64,000 nucleotides of DNA from VYFG01 sp022827325 (GTDB taxonomy: Bacteria; Pseudomonadota; Gammaproteobacteria; Arenicellales; Poriferihabitantaceae), in the NCBI GenBank assembly GCA_022827325.1, contig JAJDTE010000143.1, positions 49,346-113,345 on the forward strand, given 5' to 3'. The notes beneath the pieces were generated by a model, which was not told where the DNA came from, ran no database searches, and saw only the letters and a list, made by a program, of their open reading frames with translations. Position numbers and translations under genes: made by a program. This document shows, piece after piece, positions 8,586 through 17,864 of this stretch; the first letter of the stretch is position 1, and the number at the start of each line of letters is the position of its first letter.

Positions 8586-9155
8586 ATGAACAAGCCTGCA
8601 GAAACCGTTTCGTTCACCCGCATGGAAGACGGCACGCGGGAAGAATACGCATTGCTGGCCGTCCACGAGGAGTCCGCCATCGGCGCCCTGCCGGAACGGC
8701 TCATGAAGGCCATGGAGCAGCTGGACGGCAGTCTGGAGGGCTACCGGGTCTCCCGTCTCGAGCATTCCCTCCAGTCCGCCACGCGGGCGTACCATGCGGG
8801 CGAGGACGAGGAGATGGTGGTGGCCGCCCTATTGCACGATATCGGCGACATCCTGGCCCCGGCCTCCCACAGCGAGATGTCCGCGGCCGTCCTCAGACTC
8901 TATGTCTCCGAGCGGGTGCACTGGATCATCAAGCATCATGGCCTGTTCCAGTCGTACTACTATGCCCATCACTATGACAAGGACCGGCATGCCCGCGACC
9001 GTTTCAGGGACCACCCCTGGTACCAGGACTGCGTGGACTTCTGCCGGAACTACGACCAGAACTGCTTCGACCCGGAATACCCGTCCCTGCCGCTGGAGTT
9101 TTTCCGGCCCATGGTGGAACGGGTGATGTCGAAGCCCCGGGAGTATTCCTTCTGA
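8586..9155 (+). CDS. HD-domain protein, candidate mixed-valence di-iron oxygenase
   Basis: The 189-residue protein has the ligand pattern H60, H84-D85 (ALLHDIGD), H95, H117/H118 (IKHHGLFQ) and D151. This H-HD-H-H-D arrangement matches HD proteins that bind two metals. The whole-protein size and the RLEHSLQSATRA and H(H)GLFQSYYYAHHY segments recall the PhnZ/MIOX-type oxygenases that cleave C-C or C-P bonds, more than nucleotide phosphohydrolases. No phosphonate genes are adjacent. The substrate is unknown. It follows arsC closely and ends 36 bp before the convergent gyrB stop. Confidence 0.75.
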   Translation: MNKPAETVSFTRMEDGTREEYALLAVHEESAIGALPERLMKAMEQLDGSLEGYRVSRLEHSLQSATRAYHAGEDEEMVVAALLHDIGDILAPASHSEMSAAVLRLYVSERVHWIIKHHGLFQSYYYAHHYDKDRHARDRFRDHPWYQDCVDFCRNYDQNCFDPEYPSLPLEFFRPMVERVMSKPREYSF

Positions 9156-9191
9156 ACCGCCGGCGGCGGGTGCCGCCTGTGCCGGGCCGGA

Positions 9192-11585
9192 CTAGACGTC
9201 CAGGTTGCTGACCGCGAACGCGTTCTTCTCGATAAACTCCCGGCGCGGTTCCACCTGGTCCCCCATCAGGGTGGTGAACGTCTCGTCGGCTGCAATGGCG
9301 TCCTCGATGTTCACCTTGAGCAGACGCCGTATCTCGGGGTCCATGGTGGTTTCCCAGAGCTGGTCCGGGTTCATTTCACCGAGTCCCTTGTAGCGCTGGA
9401 TGGCGACCCCCTTCCGCGCCCGGGCAAGAATGCTGTCCACCGCCCCGGCGAAGCCCTCCTCCCTGGTTTCCGTCTCGCCCCAGCGGACGGTGATCACGCC
9501 CGTCTCGATGTCCCTCAGGCGGGTGGCCAGCACCACCATGGCCCGGTATTCCGGGCTCTTGAAGAATTCACCTCCGAGTTGAACCGTCTCCGTCAGTCCG
9601 TAGCGTTTCCGGTCCACGGCGATTTCCCGATCCGCGGGTTCAAACCGCACCTCGTAGCGGACCACATCGGAGTGTCCCGGGTTGAGGGCCTCCTCGAGGG
9701 CGGCGACAATGCGCTCGGCCCTCCCCTGCTGGAGATCCTCGGGCAGCACCGGCTCGATCCGGAGCAGGGCCTCGAGCACGGGACGCTGGTAGCGCCGCGA
9801 CAGCCGCTGGATGGTGGACTGGACCGACTGCAGGTCCAGGATGGTCGACTTCAGTTCCGTGCCGGTCAGTTCGCCGCCATCCGCCAGCCCGAGCACGCCC
9901 TTCCGCGTGGCCAGGTCCAGCAGATGGGCGCTCATTTCGCTGTCATCCAGAAGATAGGTTTCCTTCTTCTTGCTGGACAGCTTGTACAGTGGCGGCTGGG
10001 CGATGTAGACGTGGCCCCGTTCAAGGAGTTCGGGCATCTGGCGGAAAAAGAAGGTCAGGAGCAGCGTCCGGATATGGGAACCGTCCACATCCGCATCCGT
10101 CATGATGATGATCCGGTGATAGCGCAGCCGGCTGATGTCGAAGTCATCCTTGCCGATACCGGTTCCCAGCGCGGTGATCAGCGTCCCCACCTCGTCGGAC
10201 GTGAGCATCTTGTCGAAGCGCGCCTTCTCCACGTTCAGGATCTTTCCCTTGAGGGGCAGGATGGCCTGGAAGCGCCGGTCCCGCGCCTGCTTGGCGCTGC
10301 CGCCGGCGGAGTCGCCCTCCACCAGGTAGATCTCGCACAGTGCGGGATCCTTTTCCTGGCAGTCGGCCAGCTTGCCGGGCAGTCCGCCCAGATCCAGGGC
10401 GTTCTTGCGGCGGGTCAGTTCCCGCGCCTTGCGGGCCGCCTCCCGGGCACGGGCGGATTCCACGATGCGCTGGGCGATGATGCGCGCTTCCGCCGGGTTT
10501 TCCTGGAGGAAATTGCCGAGCTTTTCCGACACCATGCTTTCCACCGCGCCCTTGACCTCCGAAGAAACCAGCTTGTCCTTGGTCTGGGAGGAGAATTTCG
10601 GATCCGTCACCTTGACCGAAAGCACGGCGGTCACGCCTTCCCGGCAGTCATCGCCGCTCAGGTTGACCTTCTCCTTCTTCGCGAGGCCAAGTCCATTGAT
10701 ATAGCCGCTGAGCGTTCTGGTCATGGCTCCCCGCAGGCCGGCGAGATGCGTGCCGCCGTCCGCCTGGGGGATGTTGTTGGTGTAGCAGAACACGTTCTCC
10801 TGGTAGGAGTCGTTCCACTGCATCGCCAGCTCCACGTGCACCCCGTCCCGGTCCCCGTTCACGTTGAAGACGGTGGGGTGAAGCGGGTTTTTCTTGCTGT
10901 TGAGGTGGCTGACGAACGCGGTGATGCCGCCTTCGTATTCGAACACCTCCGTATGGCCGTCCCGCTCGTCGTCCAGCTCGATGCGGACGCCGGAATTGAG
11001 GAAGGACAGTTCCCGCAGCCGTTTTGCCAGGATCTCGAACTTGTAATGGACCGCGCTGAAGACCTTGTGGCTGGCCATGAAAGTGACGCGGGTGCCGGTG
11101 CGGTCCGTGCCCCCGTTCGCCGTCAGGGGCATCTTGGGTTCGCCCATGGAGTACAGCTGGGTATGCACTTTTCCGTCCCGGTGGATTTCAAGCTCCAGTC
11201 GCTCTGACAGGGCGTTGACCACGGAGACCCCGACCCCGTGCAATCCCCCGGAGACCTTGTAGGAGTTCTGGTCGAACTTGCCCCCGGCATGCAGCACCGT
11301 CATGATGACCTCCGCCGCGCTGCGTCCCTCTTCCACGAGAATGTCCGTGGGAATGCCCCGGCCGTCGTCGATCACGGAAATGGACTCGTCGGCGTGGATG
11401 ACGACCTTGATCTCGCTGCAGTGCCCTGCCAGGGCCTCGTCGACCGCATTGTCAACGACCTCGAACACCATGTGGTGCAGCCCAGTGCCGTCATCGGTGT
11501 CCCCGATGTACATTCCCGGTCGTTTTCTGACTGCATCGAGTCCTTTCAGAACCTTGATGTTGCTGGCGGTATAGTCTTGTGTCAT
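9192..11585 (-). CDS. gyrB: DNA gyrase subunit B
   Basis: The 797-residue protein is the ATPase subunit of gyrase, which supercoils DNA. Visible are the GHKL ATPase region (VVDNAVDEALAGH, DDGRGIP, GGLHGVGVSVVNALS), the Toprim domain (VEGDSAGGSAKQARDRRFQ, PLKGKILNVEKAR, DADVDGSHI) and the C-terminal YKGLGEMNPDQLWETTMDP. Length is close to the E. coli protein, including the proteobacterial insert. It is oriented like dnaN and dnaA, but recF, usually immediately upstream, is missing. Confidence 0.98.
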   Translation of the reverse strand: MTQDYTASNIKVLKGLDAVRKRPGMYIGDTDDGTGLHHMVFEVVDNAVDEALAGHCSEIKVVIHADESISVIDDGRGIPTDILVEEGRSAAEVIMTVLHAGGKFDQNSYKVSGGLHGVGVSVVNALSERLELEIHRDGKVHTQLYSMGEPKMPLTANGGTDRTGTRVTFMASHKVFSAVHYKFEILAKRLRELSFLNSGVRIELDDERDGHTEVFEYEGGITAFVSHLNSKKNPLHPTVFNVNGDRDGVHVELAMQWNDSYQENVFCYTNNIPQADGGTHLAGLRGAMTRTLSGYINGLGLAKKEKVNLSGDDCREGVTAVLSVKVTDPKFSSQTKDKLVSSEVKGAVESMVSEKLGNFLQENPAEARIIAQRIVESARAREAARKARELTRRKNALDLGGLPGKLADCQEKDPALCEIYLVEGDSAGGSAKQARDRRFQAILPLKGKILNVEKARFDKMLTSDEVGTLITALGTGIGKDDFDISRLRYHRIIIMTDADVDGSHIRTLLLTFFFRQMPELLERGHVYIAQPPLYKLSSKKKETYLLDDSEMSAHLLDLATRKGVLGLADGGELTGTELKSTILDLQSVQSTIQRLSRRYQRPVLEALLRIEPVLPEDLQQGRAERIVAALEEALNPGHSDVVRYEVRFEPADREIAVDRKRYGLTETVQLGGEFFKSPEYRAMVVLATRLRDIETGVITVRWGETETREEGFAGAVDSILARARKGVAIQRYKGLGEMNPDQLWETTMDPEIRRLLKVNIEDAIAADETFTTLMGDQVEPRREFIEKNAFAVSNLDV

Positions 11586-12239
11586 GCAGAAACCGGGAGA
11601 TCCGTATAAGCGTTTGAATTATATCATGAAACCACCCGCATTCGGGCCGGAACCCGATCAGGACATGATTTATTTTATATCTATTAATCAATTTGTTATA
11701 TCATTGATTATACTCATGGATCGGACGTCATGCCGATCCTGGACAGCTGCCCGTCCGGCCATGGGCGAAGGCCCGCCACGAAGGCCCGCGGAACGGTGCG
11801 GAAATTCCCCTGCAGGCGCCGGATCGCCGGCCTTCAGCCCGCTGGTTCCGGTTCTCGGACGGCCGGCCGGTACGGTTTCCGTTGCAATGGCAAAAGGGCG
11901 AGCGATCCGGACACACGGCAATCTCACACCCCCCGGAGGGCAACCGATTCGGGCATGGAGAAGCCCGCCCAGGGCCAGTCCGTGCGTTTTCCCGCTTCTT
12001 TCCCGCAAACCGACCTAGGGCCGTGGTCCCGGCGCTGCGGCAGTATCATCATCCACGGACAATCGGTGAACGGAGATTCCACCCTGCCCCGTCACCGTGA
12101 ATGACGGCCAGACGCGGCCTGTCGGGGAAACTGCGTGCCGGGTCATCCGCCGGCAGACGGTCAGGACGATCCCATGTCCCGAGTTTGGTGCAGTCGCAGT
12201 GCTTCGGAGAGACCCGGCCGCGTCGGTTCAGGTGTGCAA

Positions 12240-12255
12240 TGTTTCACGTGAAACA
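12240..12255. promoter_or_regulatory. parS centromere site 1
   Basis: TGTTTCACGTGAAACA is a perfect match to the 16-bp bacterial chromosomal parS palindrome bound by ParB, as used by chromosome partition systems near oriC. The parA and parB genes are not in this window. Confidence 0.93.
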
Positions 12256-12419
12256 TTTTCCGAGACAGATCCGTCCGAATTTTTATTCCTTCCGGCCTTT
12301 CCGCCGGGATGACATGGCCGGGCCAAATACGACCCGCTCCTTTCCCGGGGCCGGCGACAGCGCATTTCCGGTCGTTCGGTCAGCGGATGCCGGTTCGGAA
12401 CGCGGTTCCCGGCCGAAGA

Positions 12420-12435
12420 TGTTTCACGTGAAACA
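12420..12435. promoter_or_regulatory. parS centromere site 2
   Basis: This is a second identical TGTTTCACGTGAAACA, exactly 180 bp from the first. Paired sites would nucleate a ParB cluster here, next to dnaN, consistent with the origin-proximal location. Confidence 0.93.
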
Positions 12436-12507
12436 TTGCGCATCAAATGCGCACGGATTCAGCAGAGGAGGGAATGGTCCGGCCAGGAGCCGGACGGAGG
12501 CCGTGGA

Positions 12508-13614
12508 TCAGATCCGCATGGGCATCACCAGCCAGACGGATACCTCGTCGTCCGGCTGGTTCAGGATACAGATCCCGTCATTTCCCTGGAAATTCAGCAA
12601 TACGGTATCGCCCGCGATTGCCTTTGCAGCTTCAATGAGATAGGAGACATTGTACCCGGTCTCGATGGGCTCGCCGTCGTACTCGACGGAGATCTCCTCC
12701 AGCGCTTCCTCCTGTTCCGGGTTGTTCGCGGTCACCGCGATGTTGCCTTCGGCCAGGCGCAGCTTCACACCCTTGAACCGATCCGTGGTCAGGATTCCCG
12801 CACGGTTCAGGATGTCAATCAGTTCACCGCGGTTGACATGGATACCGGTCGCGCTCATCGTGGTCTCCAGCACACCCTTGAATTCGGGAAACTTTCCATC
12901 GATCAGCTTGCTGATCATCGTGGTGTTTCCACGGGTCATTCGCAGGTGGTTCCTGCTCATCTGCACGGTAATCTCGGTTTCTTCCACGTTTCCGAGAAAC
13001 CGGGTGATCTCGGCCACCGCCTTGCGCGGCACAATGATCTGGCGCAGTTTCTCTACCGAGAGCTGAATGGTTTCCTCGCTTTGCGCGAGCCGGTGCCCGT
13101 CGGTGGCGATGGCCCGCAGGGTGTTGAGGCCGAGTTCGAACAGGATGCCGTTGAGGTAGTAGCGCACATCCTGGACAGCCATGGCGAAAGCGGTCTTTTC
13201 AAGGATCCTTTTGAGATTTAGATCATTGATTTTAAATCTTTCCTCAAAGCTGGTTACCTCGATCCTCGGGAAATCCTCAGCCGGCAGGGTCTTCAGCGTG
13301 TACCTGCTTCGCCCGGAACTGACCAACACCTTATCACCACTGCTCGCGAAGTTGATCACTGCCTCTTCCGGCAGCATCCGGCAGATATCCAGCACTTTCC
13401 TCGCGGACACGGTGAAGGCGCCGTTGTCCCCTTCCACATCCTCCAGGGTCTCGGAAATTTCCAGCTCGAGATCCGTTCCGACAATGGTGAGCTGTCCGTC
13501 TTCAAGACCGAAGTAGAGGTTGGCGAGAACCGGCAGGGTCTGTTGCTTCTCAACAACACTCCCGACCAGGCTCAACGTGGGAAGAAGGGCGGCTCTTTCA
13601 ATCTTGATATTCAT
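12508..13614 (-). CDS. dnaN: DNA polymerase III sliding clamp (beta subunit)
   Basis: The 368-residue protein is the processivity clamp of replication. It shows the typical start MNIKIERAALLPTLSLVGSV, the LKTLPAEDFPRI segment, YYLNGILFE, ATDGHRLA, and the C-terminal end VWLVMPMRI that shapes the peptide-binding pocket. Length matches the family (366-370). It is transcribed with dnaA from the right; 304 bp with DnaA boxes separate the two. Confidence 0.98.
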   Translation of the reverse strand: MNIKIERAALLPTLSLVGSVVEKQQTLPVLANLYFGLEDGQLTIVGTDLELEISETLEDVEGDNGAFTVSARKVLDICRMLPEEAVINFASSGDKVLVSSGRSRYTLKTLPAEDFPRIEVTSFEERFKINDLNLKRILEKTAFAMAVQDVRYYLNGILFELGLNTLRAIATDGHRLAQSEETIQLSVEKLRQIIVPRKAVAEITRFLGNVEETEITVQMSRNHLRMTRGNTTMISKLIDGKFPEFKGVLETTMSATGIHVNRGELIDILNRAGILTTDRFKGVKLRLAEGNIAVTANNPEQEEALEEISVEYDGEPIETGYNVSYLIEAAKAIAGDTVLLNFQGNDGICILNQPDDEVSVWLVMPMRI

Positions 13615-13918
13615 GTAATGTATATGATAGTTGTTTTTCTAGGCCCTGTGGATATGTGGATGAAATTAATTAATCCTTTTCGGTCAATATTTTACCGGCA
13701 TACTTGCTGTGGGGAAACCGTCGATGGGGGCGGTATGGGGCAGAATTTCCATGGGGATAAATATTATCCACAAACCGTCAACGGAAAAAGCCCTGATTTG
13801 CATCGATAACCCACAGGTTTTCCAGTGACAGTTCACAGCATCGGCCGTCAGGCGCCAGGGCAGGGTACCGGCCGGCGGGACGGGCAACCCCGGGGCCGGC
13901 GGAAGCAGGAATCGGGGA
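13615..13918. other. oriC: Candidate oriC: dnaA-dnaN intergenic DnaA-box cluster
   Basis: A perfect DnaA box TTATCCACA lies at 13764-13772. Near matches are TGTGGATAT (13647-13655), TGTGGATGA (13655-13663), TGTGGGGAA (13708-13716) and TGGGGATAA (13752-13760), the last four in the opposite orientation. Between them runs an AT-rich stretch, about 13662-13695, that could be a DNA unwinding element. The cluster density favours this spacer as origin or as part of a bipartite origin with the dnaA upstream region. Confidence 0.6.
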
Positions 13919-15289
13919 TCAGGCGCCGAACAGGCGTTGCAGGTTGCGGTAGTCCTCCCGCACCTTGTTGTCGGACCGCAGCAGCTCCTCCACCTTGCGG
14001 CAGGCATGCAGCACCGTGGTGTGGTCGCGCCCGCCGAAATGATCCCCGATCTGGGGCAGGCTGTAGTTGGTCAGTTCCTTGACGAAGGACATCGCGATCT
14101 GCCGGGGGCGGGTGATGTCCCTGGACCGTTTCTTGGAGATCAGGTCCGAAACCCGTACCTTGAAGTATTCCGCCACGGTTTGCTGGATATTCTCGATGCT
14201 GAGCCGGGATTCCCGGTACATCACGATATCGCGCAGCGCCTCCCGGGCCAGGTCGAGGTCGATGGCACGGCCCGTGAAACCGGAACTCGCGATGATCCTG
14301 TGCAGGGCGCCTTCGAGCTCCCGCACATTGGAACGGATGGTGTTGGCGACGAAGAACGACACGTCCGAGGGCAGGGATTCCCCGAGTTTCTTGGCCTTGT
14401 ACTCGAGGATTGCCACCCGGGTTTCCAGTTCCGGCGGTTCGATGGCCACGGTGAGACCGCTGCTGAACCGGGACACCAGTCGTTCCTCCACGTCGGTGAT
14501 GGCCTTGGGAAGACGGTCGCTGGTGATGATGATCTGGTGCTGGCCCTCCAGCAGGGCGTTGAACGTATGGAAGAACTCCTCCTGGGTCTGTGTCTTGCGG
14601 GCGAAGAACTGGATGTCGTCGATCAGCAATGCGTCCAGGGAGCGGTAGTAGTGCTTGAACGCATTCATGGAATTGGTGCGGAGCGCCTTGACCATGTCGT
14701 TGACGAACAGTTCCGAGCGGATATAGACAACCTTGGCGCCGGGATTGCCTTCGAGGATCAGGTTCCCGGCGGCCTGCATCAGGTGTGTCTTGCCGAGCCC
14801 GACTCCGCCGTAGATGAACAGCGGGTTGTAGGAACTGCCCGGGTGCTTGCCAACCTGCTGCGCGGCGGCCCTGGCCAGCTGGTTGGACGTGCCCTCGATG
14901 TGGTTGGCGAACGTGAAATCACGGTTGATGCCGTTGCTGGACTGGGGTACGGGACGGGTGTTCCGGCCATCGCCGTATTCAGTGGCAAACGAAATGCCGT
15001 TGCCCGAACTGTTGCCGGGGCGCGCCGCCTGGGGGCGGTCGCTGGCAAGGCTGCCGATCTCGCACTGGACCTGGCTGATGCCTGCATCCATGGAAACCAC
15101 GGCCGATTCGATCGTGTCGAGCAGGTTCTGCCTGACATGGTTGAGAACGTACCGGTTCGGTGCCAGCAATTTCAGGGTCTGGCCCCGGATGCTGGAGTGG
15201 AGCGGCAGAAGCCAGGTATTGACCACATCATCCGCCATTTCACCTCTCAGCTTCTCCAGGCAGATGTGCCAGATATTGTTATTGCTCAT
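13919..15289 (-). CDS. dnaA: Chromosomal replication initiator DnaA
   Basis: The 456-residue protein binds DnaA boxes and opens oriC. Domain I (residues 1-75) begins IWHICLEKLRGEM; a linker follows to about 115. The AAA+ domain has Walker A GGVGLGKTHLMQA and Walker B LLIDDIQFF, and domain IV carries the box-recognition signature near SLPQIGDHFGGRDHTTVLHA. The ATG at 15289 is supported by the conserved N-terminus. rpmH, often divergent next to dnaA in gammaproteobacteria, is not here. Confidence 0.98.
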   Translation of the reverse strand: MSNNNIWHICLEKLRGEMADDVVNTWLLPLHSSIRGQTLKLLAPNRYVLNHVRQNLLDTIESAVVSMDAGISQVQCEIGSLASDRPQAARPGNSSGNGISFATEYGDGRNTRPVPQSSNGINRDFTFANHIEGTSNQLARAAAQQVGKHPGSSYNPLFIYGGVGLGKTHLMQAAGNLILEGNPGAKVVYIRSELFVNDMVKALRTNSMNAFKHYYRSLDALLIDDIQFFARKTQTQEEFFHTFNALLEGQHQIIITSDRLPKAITDVEERLVSRFSSGLTVAIEPPELETRVAILEYKAKKLGESLPSDVSFFVANTIRSNVRELEGALHRIIASSGFTGRAIDLDLAREALRDIVMYRESRLSIENIQQTVAEYFKVRVSDLISKKRSRDITRPRQIAMSFVKELTNYSLPQIGDHFGGRDHTTVLHACRKVEELLRSDNKVREDYRNLQRLFGA

Positions 15290-15725
15290 TATTTAGTCAA
15301 CCGATTTATCGGCCCGATTATCATCCCTCGGGTAGGGCACATCCAGAAAAAACCTGACCATTTGTCCAAACTAAAAGGACAAAAATCCCCCAACTGATTG
15401 ATAAAATTGTAAAAAAAACAAGAATACCAGAAGCGGCGCCGGACTTGTGTGCATCGCGGCTGACGCTTGGGGATATAAGAGTCTAAACCCAGCACGAATA
15501 TTTATCCACAGGAGAACCCCGTGCAGAAGGGAAATAATTTTCTTTTTTCGGGCAGGTCGGCAGGATGCAGAAACATCCCGGAAATTCACGCCATCGGGAA
15601 ATAATCGCGGCGATAATCACTTAGACAGGCAAGCCAACCTGTCACTTCAAGGGAATCCTGTATCTGTTCGTGAACCGCCGGTTGGCACAGGCCGGTTCCC
15701 CGTTGCATGCGCCGTTCGGACCGCG
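15290..15725. other. dnaA upstream region with DnaA box (second origin candidate)
   Basis: No gene is visible in these 436 bp. A perfect DnaA box TTATCCACA is at 15502-15510, and there is a strongly AT-rich segment at about 15365-15425 including runs of A. It should contain the dnaA promoter and may be autoregulated by DnaA, or form the other half of a bipartite origin with 13615-13918. Confidence 0.5.
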
Positions 15726-17057
15726 CTAGCCGGCGGGCAGGGAGATGGTGACGGTAAGACCGCCCCCGTCATCGTTGAACGCATGGATGGAGCCCCGGTG
15801 AAGTTCGATGATCGCCTTCGCCAGGGCAAGGCCGATCCCGTGATGGCCGTTGCCGGTGCTCCGGGCCTCGTCGGCACGGTAGAACGGGTCGAAAATCCGG
15901 TGCAGCTTGTCCGGGTCCACGCCGGTACCATGATCCCGGACATCGATCGAGTAATTGCTGTACACATGCTTCAGGGTGATTTCCACGTTGCCGCCGGGCG
16001 GGGAATGCTTGAGCGCGTTTCGCACCACATTCTCCAGCGCGCTCATCAGCAGCGGGGCGTCGCCCGAACACCTCGCGGTACCGGGGCCCTGGACCGAAAC
16101 GGTCTTGCCTTCGGGGGAGAACTCGAAGCCGGCGTCATCCGATACGGCCCTCAGGGTTGCCATCAGTTCCATCGCCACGGGTTCCAGGGCCACGCCGGAT
16201 TTCAGCCGTGACAGCGACAGCAGATCCTCGATCATCCGGTCCAGCCGGCCGACCTCGTTCTCGATGCGCAGGCTGGCCTCCGTGTCGCCGGATTTCCGCG
16301 CCCACAGGGAAGCCGCCACCTGGATGCGGTTGAGCGGGGAACGCAGTTCGTGGGATACGTCCCGCAGCAGCTGGTTGTGGCTTTGCACCGACTGTTCCAG
16401 GCGTTCGGTCATGCCGTTGAATTCCCGGGCGAGGTCGCCGAAGGTGTCCCGGCGGCTGGTGATGTGATCGGGCAGCCGGGCGCCGAGATTGTCGGCGCTG
16501 ATGGAACCCGCGGTGTCTCGGAACGCGCGCAGCGGCTGCAGGATCCAGTAGCCGATCGCGGCGCTGCCGACCGCAAGGCCGAGTACCAGCATGGTCAGCA
16601 GGGGGATCCAGAGATACTCGAACTGGCCTTGCCGATGGATGCCCAGCGGGGTGGTGGTCATGATGACGTGGTACCGCTGCCCGTCAAGCTCCACCGGTTC
16701 GGTGTACACGATGAAGTGGCCGGTCTGGTTCTGGTGGGGATAGATGATCTGGGGAAACTCCCGGATCTGGTTCCGGATCCCGGACGGCACGCCGGGATGG
16801 GTCAGCGTCCGGCCGCGGTCATCTTCAATCCAGGCGCGCACGTTGAACCGGTCCAGCCGGCTGATGGCCCTTTCGATGTCGCCATCGTGATAGTCGTGTA
16901 CCAGTTCCTGGGCGGCCTCCCTGATCATCGAACGCACCCGTTCCCCGCCTGGCTCCAGTTCTCGGTCGATCCAGTGGAACAGAAGGAAGGAAATCAGCAC
17001 CACCACCAGGGAACATCCCAGTAACAGTGTCAGAATCCTGAAAAACAGCGACTTCAC
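15726..17057 (-). CDS. Sensor histidine kinase, CpxA-like
   Basis: The 443-residue protein has a first membrane segment at about residues 8-28, a periplasmic sensor region, a second membrane segment near 153-175, a HAMP linker, the phosphoacceptor box RDVSHELRSPLNRIQ, the N box ENVVRNALKHSPPGG, and the G boxes DHGTGVDPD and GIGLALAKAI. It overlaps the preceding regulator gene by 4 bp, so the two form one operon. A Spy/CpxP-like gene upstream makes a Cpx-type envelope-stress role likely. The sensor region is not diagnostic by eye. Confidence 0.88.
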   Translation of the reverse strand: MKSLFFRILTLLLGCSLVVVLISFLLFHWIDRELEPGGERVRSMIREAAQELVHDYHDGDIERAISRLDRFNVRAWIEDDRGRTLTHPGVPSGIRNQIREFPQIIYPHQNQTGHFIVYTEPVELDGQRYHVIMTTTPLGIHRQGQFEYLWIPLLTMLVLGLAVGSAAIGYWILQPLRAFRDTAGSISADNLGARLPDHITSRRDTFGDLAREFNGMTERLEQSVQSHNQLLRDVSHELRSPLNRIQVAASLWARKSGDTEASLRIENEVGRLDRMIEDLLSLSRLKSGVALEPVAMELMATLRAVSDDAGFEFSPEGKTVSVQGPGTARCSGDAPLLMSALENVVRNALKHSPPGGNVEITLKHVYSNYSIDVRDHGTGVDPDKLHRIFDPFYRADEARSTGNGHHGIGLALAKAIIELHRGSIHAFNDDGGGLTVTISLPAG

Positions 17058-17758
17058 GGTGCCCGGGCCTGCGAGACATAGAGATAGCCGCTGCCGCGCA
17101 GGGTCCGGATCCGCTCGCTGCCGTCATCGTGCAGGCCGATTTTCCTGCGCAGGTTGCTGATATGGACATCGATGCTGCGGTCCCACTGCGAAATCGGCTT
17201 GTCCAGGACATTGAGCGACATGTCCGCCTTGGTGACCACCTGGTCCGGTGTGGAAAGCAGCAGGTACAGCAGATCGAACTCGGTCTGGGTCAGGCAGACA
17301 TCGTTCCCCATCACGGTGGTGCGCCGGGTTCCGGGATACAGCCCGAGGTCGCCCAGTACCAGGTCCCGGTCCGGCGGTGAAATGTTGCCCCCGCTGCGTC
17401 GCAGCACGGCGCGGATCCGGGCCAGCAGCTCCCGCGGATTGCAGGGTTTTCCGAGGTAGTCGTCCGCCCCGAGTTCAAGCCCCAGGATCCGGTCGAGATC
17501 ATCGCCCCGGGCAGTCAGCATGATCACGGGAATGTCGGTATGCCGCCGGATTTCCTTCAGCGCCTCGATGCCGCTCAATTCGGGCATCATGATGTCCAGC
17601 ACCACCAGATCCGGGGTCTCGTGTGCAACGGCCTGCACCGTTTCGAGCCCCGTGGCGGTGCATTCCACCGCGAATCCCTCCTCTTCCAGGTATTCCGACA
17701 GCATGTCCGTCAGTATGCTGTCGTCGTCGGCGATCAGTATTCGTGGGTTCTGGGTCAT
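17054..17758 (-). CDS. OmpR-family response regulator, CpxR-like
   Basis: The 234-residue protein has a receiver domain with acidic cluster ADDDS, the phosphorylation site in LVVLDIMMPELSG, the TARGDD segment and KPCNPRELLARI. A winged-helix output domain follows, with VLDKPISQWDRSIDVHISNLRRKIG, close to CpxR. The start at 17758 (MTQNPRILIADDD) was chosen because upstream in-frame sequence is not receiver-like. The stop overlaps the kinase start. It probably activates the divergent or adjacent Spy-like gene. Confidence 0.92.
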   Translation of the reverse strand: MTQNPRILIADDDSILTDMLSEYLEEEGFAVECTATGLETVQAVAHETPDLVVLDIMMPELSGIEALKEIRRHTDIPVIMLTARGDDLDRILGLELGADDYLGKPCNPRELLARIRAVLRRSGGNISPPDRDLVLGDLGLYPGTRRTTVMGNDVCLTQTEFDLLYLLLSTPDQVVTKADMSLNVLDKPISQWDRSIDVHISNLRRKIGLHDDGSERIRTLRGSGYLYVSQARAP

Positions 17759-17823
17759 GGCGTGAAGGTGCGGACTTGGCCAGGGGTGTCCGCGAATATT
17801 ATACCGACCGGGACGTGCAGACG

Positions 17824-17848
17824 AAAAAAGGCCCGCCGAAGCGGGCCT
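17824..17848 (-). terminator. Rho-independent terminator after the Spy-like gene
   Basis: The minus strand reads an 8-bp stem AGGCCCGC, loop TTCG, GCGGGCCT, then TTTTTT. It lies 17 bp past the stop at 17865, separating the Spy-like transcript from the response regulator gene. Confidence 0.85.
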
Positions 17849-17864
17849 GTCGTGAAGAAGTAAA

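Larger units (their letters stand above)
11586..12507. other. dnaN-gyrB spacer where recF is expected; AT-rich patch and two parS sites
   Basis: This 922-bp stretch occupies the position of recF in the usual dnaA-dnaN-recF-gyrB order. I find no RecF motifs (Walker A near the N-terminus, ABC signature) in any frame. The open frames present are Arg/Pro-rich and mutually overlapping. Notable content is a very AT-rich block at about 11665-11715, probably part of the gyrB promoter region, and two identical palindromes at 12240 and 12420 (listed separately). Confidence 0.7.

Noticed and set aside
9579..11207. A 542-codon open frame on the plus strand opposite gyrB
   Set aside because: Antisense to a clearly conserved gene. 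The translation is low in complexity and has no motifs; long antisense frames are normal in GC-rich DNA.
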